Below are positions 27,165 to 34,508 of a stretch of 64,000 nt of DNA, one piece after another. The notes under the pieces are model-generated. The model was not told the DNA's origin, searched no databases, and saw nothing but the letters and a program-made list of their open reading frames with translations. Every line of letters starts with the position of its first letter. Position 1 is the stretch's first letter. The translations under genes were made by a program, and so were the position numbers. The stretch comes from Planctomycetota bacterium (GTDB taxonomy: Bacteria; Planctomycetota; Phycisphaerae; Phycisphaerales; UBA1924). The stretch spans positions 62,001-126,000 of the forward strand of contig JAFLCN010000012.1 of NCBI GenBank assembly GCA_017303555.1, written 5' to 3'.

Positions 27165-27569
27165 ATGTCCGACGCGCCCGCACCTTCATCCGTTCCCTCG
27201 ACCGTCACCGCAAAGCCCGCGATCACCTTCGAGGACTTTGCAAAGGTCGATCTGCGCGTCGCCCGCATCGTGAAGGCCGAGTTCCACCCGTCCGCCGATC
27301 GACTCTTCAAGCTTCAGCTCGACGACGGCTCCGGCACGCCCCGGCAGATCTGCGCCGGAATTCGTGGCCACTACACGCCCGAGGAATTGGTCGGTCAGTC
27401 GATCATCATCGTGGCGAATCTCGCGCCCCGAGTCATTCGAGGCGAAGAGTCCCGCGGGATGCTGCTCGCAGCGAGCGATGCTCCGAAGGATGCCGCGCCC
27501 GACGTGCAGCGTCGAGTTGTCATCCTGATGCCTCGGAGCGAGATCGCTCCGGGCTCGGTCGTTTCCTGA
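27165..27569 (+). CDS. Stand-alone tRNA-binding (MetRS C-terminal/beta-type) protein
   Basis: A 134-residue OB-fold protein of the tRNA-binding domain family, like the C-terminal appendix of methionyl-tRNA synthetase or its separate beta subunit. Motifs: FAKVDLRVARIVKAEFHPSADRL, LFKLQLDDG, ICAGIRGHYTPEELVG, VANLAPRVIRGEESRGMLLAA. CsaA is a related alternative. The catalytic MetRS is not in the window. An AGGAG lies 6 bases before the ATG, which sets the start. Convergent with the next gene, with a 10-base gap. Confidence 0.92.
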   Translation: MSDAPAPSSVPSTVTAKPAITFEDFAKVDLRVARIVKAEFHPSADRLFKLQLDDGSGTPRQICAGIRGHYTPEELVGQSIIIVANLAPRVIRGEESRGMLLAASDAPKDAAPDVQRRVVILMPRSEIAPGSVVS

Positions 27570-27579
27570 AGAGTCCGAA

Positions 27580-28632
27580 TCAGCGCGGACGCTGCCCCGG
27601 TTCGGGCCGGCGGTTTCCCGGGTCGCCGGGCGCTTTCTGGGGCTCATCCCCGGGCTGCGGCGACACCCGCTGGCGTTCCAGCACCTGCTGCACCGCCTTG
27701 TCGAGCAGCTGCTCGCGCACGTCCTTTGTTTCTTGAATCCGCGCTCGGGTTTCCTCAAGCCGCTTGGCGAGACGGTCGGCCTCGTACTGCCGCACGCGAA
27801 CTCGTGCGTCGTATCCCTTTCCCATCAGCTCGCGCAGCTCGGCCTTCGACTTGATGAACTCGGCGCTCTCGGCTTGCCCTTTATTCGCGGCCTGGGCGGC
27901 GCGAACTTCGGTCGCCTTCTCGACGACGAGAATGCTCGCCCGAAGGTCGTCCTTGCGAAGCTCGAAGAGCTGCTGATCCCGGTCGCGCTCGCGAAAGGTA
28001 TCCACAGCCTGCATGAAGAGATGCCCGATGACAGCCCGGAACGCCTTGGGCTCCGCCTTCTGCCAGGCGTCCAGCTTCGAACCGAATTCCGGACGCACTT
28101 CGCGGATGAATCTCATCAGCTCGTCGCGCCGTTCCGCATCGAATCCCCCGCCGGGAACGCCCGGCTCCTTCTCGAACATCGGGCCTTGCGACTTCGGATC
28201 GTCGCGCTGGCGCTCACGCCAGTTCCAGAAGAACTGTTCGGCCATGTTTCCCGCCCGAGCCTCGCGCAGCATCCCGATCACCTCCGCAGGAGATGCGCCG
28301 CCATCGAGCTTCGCCTTCGCATCCGCGAGACGCTTCTCGATCCGGTTGTTCTGCTCCAGCATCCGATCGAGCATTTCCTTGAGCAGCTTCGGATCGCGAG
28401 CCGCGGCCTCCCAGCGATCCCCGGGGCGGTCACCCATGCGATCGCCCATGCGATCGCCCGGCCCCGGACGGCGCCGTTCGTCGCCCGCGCGCCGATCGTC
28501 TCTCGGCGCAGGTTCGCCCACCGCGTCACCCGGTGGCGGCGGGGGAGGCGGGTTCGTCTCGGGCTGGCGCGCGAGCGCACAGGTCGCGAGAAAAATCGCC
28601 GGAATCGCGTATCGCACATTCGTGTACGTCAT
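27580..28632 (-). CDS. Secreted Arg/Pro-rich helical protein, function unknown
   Basis: A 350-residue protein with a signal peptide (cleavage near LARQPE) and a Pro run, then a low-complexity Arg/Gly/Asp/Pro stretch with the repeated unit GDRMGDRM (about 55-75). The C-terminal 250 residues are charged and strongly helical, probably coiled coil (EADRLAKRLEETRARIQETK). No family recognised. It lies directly downstream of a sigma/anti-sigma-like pair on the same strand (6-base gap), so it may be part of that regulatory unit, as a periplasmic sensor or client. Confidence 0.72.
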   Translation of the reverse strand: MTYTNVRYAIPAIFLATCALARQPETNPPPPPPPGDAVGEPAPRDDRRAGDERRRPGPGDRMGDRMGDRPGDRWEAAARDPKLLKEMLDRMLEQNNRIEKRLADAKAKLDGGASPAEVIGMLREARAGNMAEQFFWNWRERQRDDPKSQGPMFEKEPGVPGGGFDAERRDELMRFIREVRPEFGSKLDAWQKAEPKAFRAVIGHLFMQAVDTFRERDRDQQLFELRKDDLRASILVVEKATEVRAAQAANKGQAESAEFIKSKAELRELMGKGYDARVRVRQYEADRLAKRLEETRARIQETKDVREQLLDKAVQQVLERQRVSPQPGDEPQKAPGDPGNRRPEPGQRPR

Positions 28633-28638
28633 GGCCGA

Positions 28639-29142
28639 TCAAACCCCCTGCTTGGACTTTTCTTCCGATGGCTCCGCCGAGTACGAGCGGTCGGTCGTGA
28701 CAAGCTCGTGCAAACGCGCCGCATCCTCTGCGAGCTGATCAAAGTTCCCGCTCAGCGGCTCATCCAGCAACGAAACCGCTGCAAGAACAAGCTCGACTTC
28801 CGCCGCCGCCTTGTTCGGATCGCTCGATGCGATCGTTGTCGGTGCTGTCGCCGGACGGAGCGACACGATCGCACCGCCGAGGCCGGCGATCACCGCGATC
28901 GCCGCCGCGATCTTCCAGGCCGTGCCAAAGCGGCCGACGCTTTCGGGCCCGATTCGGGCGATGACCGGCGAGGTGTTGTTCAACACGCCCTTGGTCGCGC
29001 TGAAAACTCGATCCTCCAGCGTCGCGCCGGCCGGGTTGCCGGGAAGCACTCGTGCCGCGCCCGCATCGGCTCGCGCCGCTCGGTGCAGCATCGCATCGGT
29101 CTCGCGCAGCGTCGGGTCGATCTGTTCGTTGTGGATATTCAT
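28639..29142 (-). CDS. Putative anti-sigma factor-like single-pass membrane protein
   Basis: A 167-residue protein with one central membrane helix (about residues 78-96, WKIAAAIAVIAGLGGAIVSL), a cytoplasmic N-terminus and a periplasmic C-terminal helical part. No zinc-binding anti-sigma motif (HxxxCxxC) is seen, so the call rests on topology and context: its ATG overlaps the stop of an ECF sigma gene by 4 bases, the classic sigma/anti-sigma arrangement. GGAGG lies 8 bases before the start. The next gene follows after 6 bases. Confidence 0.68.
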   Translation of the reverse strand: MNIHNEQIDPTLRETDAMLHRAARADAGAARVLPGNPAGATLEDRVFSATKGVLNNTSPVIARIGPESVGRFGTAWKIAAAIAVIAGLGGAIVSLRPATAPTTIASSDPNKAAAEVELVLAAVSLLDEPLSGNFDQLAEDAARLHELVTTDRSYSAEPSEEKSKQGV

Positions 29143-29759
29143 GCTCCGATCCTCCCCCCGGCGCGCATGCCGGGGCTTTCGGGTTGCAGAGTTTGCTCCA
29201 TCAACCCCTTCAGTTTCGCAAGCGCCCGGTGGTGACGCGCCAGCAGTGTTCCCAGCGGCTCGCTCAGCATTTCGGCCAGCTGCGCGAAGCTCAATTGTCC
29301 GTGGTGACGCAGTTCGATGACTTCTCGATCGGTCTCGCTGAGCTGCCCGAGCGCCCACCGGAGCCGGGCCACCTGTTCCGGAGGCGTGCGATCGGCTTCT
29401 TGAACCTGCGTCTGCGCGATCCGCTCCGAATCGTGCGTCGTGGGATGCCGGCGGGTCCGGCGCAGCTCGTCGCGAATCCGATTCGACGCGATTCGGAAGA
29501 GCCACGGCTCGAACTTGCCCCGCTCCGTGTAGCCGCCCCCGACCAGCTTGGCCGCGAGCGTCGCGAACACGGATTGGGCGATCTCTTCCGCCACTTCAGG
29601 ATTCCTCAATCTCGCTTGAGCGAGCGCAAACACGCGACGTGCGTACAGATCGACGATCCGCCGCCATGCGGTTTCGTCGCCCTTCGACGCGGCAATCAAG
29701 ACCGACGTGATCTCGGCGCCGCCCGAATCCGGGATGGAAGATTCCGGAGCGGCGTTCAT
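29139..29759 (-). CDS. ECF-type RNA polymerase sigma factor
   Basis: About 206 residues from the ATG at 29759. Region 2: DLYARRVFALAQARLRNPEVAEEIAQSVFATLAAK, then FEPWLFRIASNRIRDELRR. Region 4: LRWALGQLSETDREVIELRHHGQLSFAQLAEMLSEPLGTLLARHHRALAKLKGLM, a helix-turn-helix for the -35 element. An earlier ATG at 29873 adds 38 low-conservation residues but would overlap the divergent gene starting at 29863, so the shorter start is preferred; neither has a strong Shine-Dalgarno. It overlaps the putative anti-sigma gene by 4 bases. Confidence 0.88.
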   Translation of the reverse strand: MNAAPESSIPDSGGAEITSVLIAASKGDETAWRRIVDLYARRVFALAQARLRNPEVAEEIAQSVFATLAAKLVGGGYTERGKFEPWLFRIASNRIRDELRRTRRHPTTHDSERIAQTQVQEADRTPPEQVARLRWALGQLSETDREVIELRHHGQLSFAQLAEMLSEPLGTLLARHHRALAKLKGLMEQTLQPESPGMRAGGRIGA

Positions 29760-29850
29760 CTCGCCAGCCAAACGCCGATCGGCACCCTTTATTGCCCGAT
29801 CCGGCACGCGACCATCCGCTTCCGAGAACTCGGAATCGTCTCCGTTTCGA

Positions 29851-29856
29851 TATGCT
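29851..29856 (+). promoter_or_regulatory. TANNNT -10-like box (TATGCT), 6 bases before a GTG start
   Basis: TATGCT ends 6 bases before the GTG at 29863 and there is no Shine-Dalgarno, so a leaderless transcript is likely. It lies in the divergent spacer with the sigma factor gene. Confidence 0.4.
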
Positions 29857-29862
29857 GTGGTT

Positions 29863-30213
29863 GTGTCCGCCATCGTCTACACAGTCTGCGTGTCGCTTCC
29901 GGATGAGCCTATCGCCCGGGAATACATCGGCTGGCTCACCGGGGGGCACATGCAGGCGGTTCTCGATGGCGGCGCCGAATCGGCCCAGATCATCCGTGCG
30001 CAATCGCCTTCGGAGCCGCTTCAACTCGAGGTACGCTATCTTTTCCCGAACCAGCAGGTCTTCGATCGATACGTGGCGGAGGTGGCTCCGGCGTTGCGGG
30101 CCGAGGGGGTTCGCCGGTTCCCGCCCGAACGGGGAGTCCGTCTGGAACGAAGGGTCGGAGTGGTCTGGTTCGACACCGCACACCCGGGCCCGGCGATCCG
30201 GCCAATTCAGTAG
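29863..30213 (+). CDS. DUF4286-like small protein
   Basis: A protein of 116 residues. The N-terminal half reads IVYTVCVSLPDEPIAREYIGWLTGGHMQAVLDGGA, matching the small ferredoxin-like DUF4286 family ('YTV...V...YI.WL..GH...VL..G'), whose function is unknown. A second beta-rich half contains QLEVRYLFPNQQVFDRYVAE. Start choice: GTG at 29863; GTG 29857 is also in frame. The next gene, another ECF sigma factor, follows after 45 bases. Confidence 0.72.
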   Translation: MSAIVYTVCVSLPDEPIAREYIGWLTGGHMQAVLDGGAESAQIIRAQSPSEPLQLEVRYLFPNQQVFDRYVAEVAPALRAEGVRRFPPERGVRLERRVGVVWFDTAHPGPAIRPIQ

Positions 30214-30258
30214 GTACTGCCGGATCGATTGATCCGAGAATCAGAGCAAGGAACGCCA

Positions 30259-30870
30259 GTGAAGGAACTTACGGACGAAAAGCTCTTTGACCAGTTTCGC
30301 CGGGGGGACATGGGGGCCTACCGCAAGATCATTGAGCGGTATAAGGACGATCTGCTCCGCTTCCTGTTCCGCCTGGTGGGGGACCGTACCGCCGCCGAAG
30401 ACGTCTTCCAGGAGACGTTCATGCAGATTTATCAGTCCTGCGACACGTTCGACATCGAACGGCGTTTTCGGCCCTGGCTTTTTACGATCGCGGCGAACAA
30501 AGGTCGGGATTACCTCCGTAAGAAGATGCGTCGCCAGGAAGTGGACCTCCTGGCTCCCGTCGGCGGCGGCGACGCATCCGACGGATCCGGTGCCATGTTC
30601 GTTGACCTGCTCGAGGTCGAAGTGGAGAAGCCGGATGCTCAGATGGACCGTTCCGAACGGGACTCGCTTGTCCAGCAGGCGCTGGGCGGCCTTTCCCCGA
30701 CTCTGAAGGAGATTCTGCTCCTTGCCTACTTCCAGCGCCTGAGTTACGTGCAGATTTCAGAGGAACTTTCGATTCCTCTCGGGACAGTCAAGTCCCGCCT
30801 GCACGCCGCTGTCGCCGCCTTCGCAAAGCGCTGGCAGGCAGTGAACAAGGGACACGAAGAGGCCGCGTGA
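30259..30870 (+). CDS. ECF-type RNA polymerase sigma factor (RpoE-like)
   Basis: A 203-residue sigma-70 family protein. Region 2 is DQFRRGDMGAYRKIIERYKDDLLRFLFRLVGDRTAAEDVFQETF, followed by FRPWLFTIAANKGRDYLRKK. A linker rich in Asp/Gly leads to region 4: LSPTLKEILLLAYFQRLSYVQISEELSIPLGTVKSRLHAAVAAF. The GTG start has AAGGA 5-6 bases upstream. The neighbour 45 bases downstream is a membrane protein whose N-terminal part could be its anti-sigma domain. Confidence 0.93.
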   Translation: MKELTDEKLFDQFRRGDMGAYRKIIERYKDDLLRFLFRLVGDRTAAEDVFQETFMQIYQSCDTFDIERRFRPWLFTIAANKGRDYLRKKMRRQEVDLLAPVGGGDASDGSGAMFVDLLEVEVEKPDAQMDRSERDSLVQQALGGLSPTLKEILLLAYFQRLSYVQISEELSIPLGTVKSRLHAAVAAFAKRWQAVNKGHEEAA

Positions 30871-30915
30871 GTTTCCGCCGTTCCGTCTTCCATCCGTTCG
30901 TGAGGCTGTTCGCAC

Positions 30916-32139
30916 ATGAGTGATCCGATCGAAAATCCCGCCGGAAACGACTTCGGCTCCCACGTCACGCTGGGCGGGCAGGACAATGCCGCCCTCGACG
31001 CACTGCTCGAAGCCGAACTGCAGGTTGAGCGCGTGCCCGAGGCACTTCGTTCACGAGCCGAGAAAATTGGCCGGTTGCTCGGCCTGCTCGATGCGAGCCA
31101 CATCACCTGCGATCCGGCGCTCGTGGATGTCACGCTCCAGCGCATCGCACGCCACGCCGAGCCCGCCCTGATCGCCGACGACGCCGAAGCCCTCGACGCC
31201 TGGGCGCTCGCCGGCTATGACGCGGCCCACACGCCGGGCTCGCTCCGGGAACGCGCCGGACGGCATCAGCAGCTTGCTTCCGTCGTCACCGATTCCGACA
31301 TCACCGCGACCCCGCTCCTTGTTGAACGAACCTTCCAGGCCGTTGCCGCCAGGGTTGCCGCCAATCGCGCTCAGGGCCACATCACCCCTGCCGGCCGTGG
31401 CTGGCGGATGTCCGATTTGGTCTCCGTTGCCGCCATGGCGCTGATCGGCGTCTCGATTCTCTGGCCCACCCTGTCCTATGTGAATCAGAAGGGCCGCCAG
31501 CTCGCCTGCAAGAGCAACATGGGCAGCATTGCTTCGGCGATGGGGCTCTATGCCGGAAATCATCGGGATTCGCTCCCCGTCGCGACCGCCGGGTTCGGCG
31601 GTACGCCGTGGTGGAATGTTTCTCCCGACAAGCCCCAAGCCAACTCGTCGAATCTCTTCACGCTCGCCCGTACCGGCTACAGCAAGCTTCGCGATCTCGC
31701 CTGCTCGGGGAATCCGAAGGCCGAAGTCGGCGAGGTGAAGAAGGGCGCGTACGACTGGTCAAATCTTGAAACGATTTCGTACAGCTACCAGATCATGGGC
31801 GGGCAGGAACGTCCGAATTGGTGCCGCTCGCGAGGCGCTTCGCCGGCTTCGATCGTGGTCCTCGCCGATCGCTCGCCGGTCGTGCTCCGGGCGTATTACA
31901 AGCAATCGATCGACCCGACCGAGAATTCGCCCAACCACGGCGGTGCGGGTCAATACGTCCTCCTCGCCGATGGCAGCGTGAATTGGATGACCAACCCGGA
32001 CCGCCCCGACGGCGACAACATTTGGCTCCCCCGGGCCATCGAGATGCTGATCCAGCAGGCCGCCAAGCTCCACCAGACGGGCCGTTTGGAAGGCGTGGAA
32101 ATGCCCTTGGATGCCAAGGACTCCTTCGTCGGGCCATGA
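30916..32139 (+). CDS. Hybrid membrane protein: cytoplasmic helical domain plus pseudopilin-like H-X-DG domain
   Basis: A 407-residue protein. The first 170 residues are helical, hydrophilic and contain two repeated units (ALRSRAEKIGRLLGLLDAS and SLRERAGRHQQLASVVTDS). One membrane helix (about 176-196) is followed at once by NQKGRQLACKSNMGSIASAMGLYA, the pattern found just after the N-terminal helix of DUF1559/type II pseudopilins, but with no prepilin peptidase site. The end keeps NHGGAGQYVLLADGSVNWM, an H-X10-DG motif. It directly follows an ECF sigma gene, so the N-terminal half may act as an anti-sigma domain; that is inference. Confidence 0.75.
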   Translation: MSDPIENPAGNDFGSHVTLGGQDNAALDALLEAELQVERVPEALRSRAEKIGRLLGLLDASHITCDPALVDVTLQRIARHAEPALIADDAEALDAWALAGYDAAHTPGSLRERAGRHQQLASVVTDSDITATPLLVERTFQAVAARVAANRAQGHITPAGRGWRMSDLVSVAAMALIGVSILWPTLSYVNQKGRQLACKSNMGSIASAMGLYAGNHRDSLPVATAGFGGTPWWNVSPDKPQANSSNLFTLARTGYSKLRDLACSGNPKAEVGEVKKGAYDWSNLETISYSYQIMGGQERPNWCRSRGASPASIVVLADRSPVVLRAYYKQSIDPTENSPNHGGAGQYVLLADGSVNWMTNPDRPDGDNIWLPRAIEMLIQQAAKLHQTGRLEGVEMPLDAKDSFVGP

Positions 32140-32285
32140 GTCGACCAGAGGCTCCGAAAGGGCAACAGCAAGTCCCCAGGCCATCCAAGCCGCCCCGGCG
32201 AAACTCGCCTTTCACCGAGTACTTGCCTAGTATCTTGACCCTGCCAAGGCCGTTCCCGGCCCCGCGCGCGGGGATCGAGAAAGTC
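32140..32285 (+). other. Leader region of rpmI-rplT
   Basis: 146 bases upstream of rpmI without a gene; infC is absent. It must hold the promoter or a processing site. A CGCGCGCGGGG stretch lies near 32263. In other bacteria L20 represses this operon by binding the leader mRNA; I could not build a confident L20-binding structure here by eye. Confidence 0.3.
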
Positions 32286-32606
32286 ATGGCAAAGAGCAAG
32301 AACCACAAAGGCCTCCTGAAGCGCATCCGCATCACCAAATCCGGTTTGGTGCGTCACCGCTCAGCCAATCACAAGCACCTCCGCTCCGGCAAGGGCGGCA
32401 AGCGCCTCCGCCAGCTCCGCAAGGACCCGATGATGTCCAACCCGGAAGCGAAGCGGATTGAGAAGCTTCTGTTCCGTCGCCTCCGTGGCCGGGCGCAGTC
32501 GCGTGCGACGATCAAGCGCAACCCCACGCCGGCCGAGCGCAAGGCCGCCGTGGCTGCGAAGGCCGCCAAGAAACCCGCCCCGAAGGCGGCGGCCAAGGCC
32601 AAGTAA
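32286..32606 (+). CDS. rpmI: Large ribosomal subunit protein bL35, with long basic tail
   Basis: A basic protein of 106 residues starting MAKSKNHKGLLKRIRITKSG. The core bL35 pattern follows, with RHRSANHKHLRSGKGGKRLRQLRK. Most bL35 proteins are about 65 residues; the extra 40 residues form a Lys/Ala/Pro-rich C-terminal tail (AAVAAKAAKKPAPKAAAKAK). The 102-base gap to rplT is short, and the pair is the conserved rpmI-rplT order. Confidence 0.93.
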   Translation: MAKSKNHKGLLKRIRITKSGLVRHRSANHKHLRSGKGGKRLRQLRKDPMMSNPEAKRIEKLLFRRLRGRAQSRATIKRNPTPAERKAAVAAKAAKKPAPKAAAKAK

Positions 32607-32708
32607 CCGTCCTTTTCGTCCGGGCACGTCGCCCGGATACACACCGTTCGCCGGGCCGCAAAGTCGGGAGCAGATCCCGCCCCGTACGGACCAGTTGGAG
32701 TTTCAAAC

Positions 32709-33083
32709 ATGCCTCGCGTTCGCAAAGGCGCAGCCCGCGCCCAAAACCGTAAGAGACTTCTCCGGGAAGCCAAGGGCTACTTCGGCACAAACAGCAAGCA
32801 CTGGTACCGGGCCCGCAACGCGGTCATCCGCGCCGGCGTCTACGCCCTGCGTGACCGTCGCTACCGCAAGCGCGATATGCGTGCTCTGTGGATCGTTCGC
32901 ATCACCGCCGCGTGCCGCCTGCGCAACACGCGCTACAGCCTGCTGATGAACGGCCTTCGCATGGCCGGCATTGTTCTCAATCGCAAGATGCTCAGCGAAA
33001 TCGCCATCAGCGATCCCAAGCTCTTCGACAAGATTGTCGCGATCGGCGTGAAGGCGTCGAAAGCGATTCCCGCGAAGGCCTGA
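32709..33083 (+). CDS. rplT: Large ribosomal subunit protein bL20
   Basis: A 124-residue ribosomal protein, slightly longer than the usual 118. The N-terminal rRNA-binding arm MPRVRKGAARAQNRKRLL and the LREAKGYFGTNSKHWYRARNAV block are typical, as are RALWIVRITAACRLRNTRYSLLMNGL and LNRKMLSEIAISDPKLF. It is needed early in 50S assembly. A terminator lies 28 bases after the stop. Confidence 0.97.
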   Translation: MPRVRKGAARAQNRKRLLREAKGYFGTNSKHWYRARNAVIRAGVYALRDRRYRKRDMRALWIVRITAACRLRNTRYSLLMNGLRMAGIVLNRKMLSEIAISDPKLFDKIVAIGVKASKAIPAKA

Positions 33084-33111
33084 GTTCCCAGAATCCGTTG
33101 ATCTTCCCAGG

Positions 33112-33135
33112 CCCGGCGTTCCGCCGGGCTTTTTC
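33112..33135 (+). terminator. Terminator of the rpmI-rplT operon
   Basis: GCCCGGCG (33112-33119) pairs with CGCCGGGC (33123-33130) around a TTC loop and is followed directly by five T residues, a textbook rho-independent terminator. Confidence 0.93.
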
Positions 33136-33197
33136 ATGCGCAGGTTTCGGCCGCGGTTACCCGATACTCTCACGAAGGAAGCACGCAAGGAGCCAAC

Positions 33198-33878
33198 ATG
33201 GATTGGTGGGTCGCTGTCTGGTACGAGCGCAACGCGGTTTTTCTCTTCTCCTGGATTCTCTGGGTGATCGGTTCAATCTGCCTGCACGAACTCGGCCACG
33301 GATGGATGGCCATCCGCTGCGGCGACAACACGCCCCGAGCGCTCGGGCACATGACGCTCAATCCGATGGTGCACATTCCCTGGCCCTGGGCGTGGATCAT
33401 GTTCGGCGTCTTCGGTTTTACCTGGGGCCTGATGCCTGTCTCGCCCGATCGCTTCCGGGGCCGCTACGACGATGCCAAGGTCGCGGCCGCCGGCCCGGCG
33501 GTCAATCTCATCCTGGCGGTTCTCTGCGTGGCCGGTTCGGTTGCGTGGCTCTTCGTCGGTCCGAACGCGCCCGACAACGTGCGTCAGAACGTCGCGATCT
33601 TTCTTTGGGCCGGCGTGATGATCAACACGATGGGAGTGCTGTTCAACCTCATTCCCGTCCCGCCTCTGGACGGCTCGCGCATCCTCGCCGACTTCTCGCC
33701 CCCGTACCGGCGGCTGCTCTACAGCGAGCAAGGCAGCATGTTCGCTCTCTTCGCGATGCTGCTGCTTTTCTCGGTTGGTTCGGGCAAGATTTGGGACGCG
33801 ACGTTCTTTGTGACCGATTGGTCGCTCACAAATGCCGCCCGCCTGACAGGCCAGGTCTGGCTCGGTCGGCCGTTCTGA
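33198..33878 (+). CDS. Site-2 protease family (M50) zinc metalloprotease
   Basis: A 226-residue polytopic membrane protease. HELGH at residues 30-34 in the first long helix binds zinc, and the second conserved site, NLIPVPPLDG at about 150-159, supplies the third ligand (D158). GPAVNLILA is the usual intervening motif. No PDZ or CBS domain is present, so this is the compact S2P type. Substrate unknown; such enzymes often cut anti-sigma factors within the membrane. GGAG lies 6 bases before the ATG. It is followed convergently by the Mla-type operon. Confidence 0.93.
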   Translation: MDWWVAVWYERNAVFLFSWILWVIGSICLHELGHGWMAIRCGDNTPRALGHMTLNPMVHIPWPWAWIMFGVFGFTWGLMPVSPDRFRGRYDDAKVAAAGPAVNLILAVLCVAGSVAWLFVGPNAPDNVRQNVAIFLWAGVMINTMGVLFNLIPVPPLDGSRILADFSPPYRRLLYSEQGSMFALFAMLLLFSVGSGKIWDATFFVTDWSLTNAARLTGQVWLGRPF

Positions 33879-33899
33879 TTCGCGCGATCGGATCTGTCG

Positions 33900-34508
33900 C
33901 TATTTCGCCCCCGCTCCATCGACAAACTTCTGCACGGTCGAGCCGAACGCCCGGCCGAGCGCCTCGGCGATCCCCGCGCCCGAATTGCTGCTGATCGGCA
34001 CTGTCGCGTCGAAAGTCTGATCGCTGAGGACCGCCGTGCCACCGCCCTCGTTCTTCAGCCTTCGGAACTTTGCGCGACAGACCGCCACCGGCTTCTGCGC
34101 ATCGCGTTCGTCCGCGTAGAGGTCCGTTACCATGCACTCGAGTGTCACGTCTGCGCTGCTCGCGCTCGCGACGCCTGAAACCTGCTTGAAGACGCCCGAA
34201 TCCGACAGCATCCGGATCAGCTCCGCCGTCGCGAGTTCATCCGGAGGCGCGATGAACACGTTGTAGTAATCGCGATTGAAAGCGACCTCGCCGGTTCGGT
34301 ACACCAGGCTCCGTCCATCAAACGGAGGCGCGATCCGCACGGGCTCGACCCGCACCGTTTCGCTCAGGGTGAACGGGGCACGCCCGATCTCGCCGCCCCG
34401 CAGCACAAAGGTGTCCTTCGCCGGATACGGCTGGCTCAGGCTGCATCCGCCACCAAGGGCGGCGACTCCTGCCAGCACAACAGAAAGAAGAACGCGTGCG
34501 TTGTTCAC
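33900..34508 (-). CDS. ABC-type transport auxiliary lipoprotein (PqiC-like)
   Basis: A 202-residue exported protein. The signal peptide ends in an imperfect lipobox LGGGC (C22). The rest resembles the auxiliary lipoprotein family (PqiC/ABC-type transport auxiliary component), with the FRRLKN strand and a C-terminal GIAEALGRAFGSTVQKFVDG helix. It is the last gene of the MCE operon; its ATG overlaps the MCE gene by 4 bases. PqiC-type lipoproteins sit at the outer-membrane end of MCE lipid shuttles. Confidence 0.8.
   Translation of the reverse strand: MNNARVLLSVVLAGVAALGGGCSLSQPYPAKDTFVLRGGEIGRAPFTLSETVRVEPVRIAPPFDGRSLVYRTGEVAFNRDYYNVFIAPPDELATAELIRMLSDSGVFKQVSGVASASSADVTLECMVTDLYADERDAQKPVAVCRAKFRRLKNEGGGTAVLSDQTFDATVPISSNSGAGIAEALGRAFGSTVQKFVDGAGAK

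Noticed and set aside
32140-32285. L20 autoregulatory leader
   Set aside because: Plausible from known biology, but no convincing structure could be built by eye.
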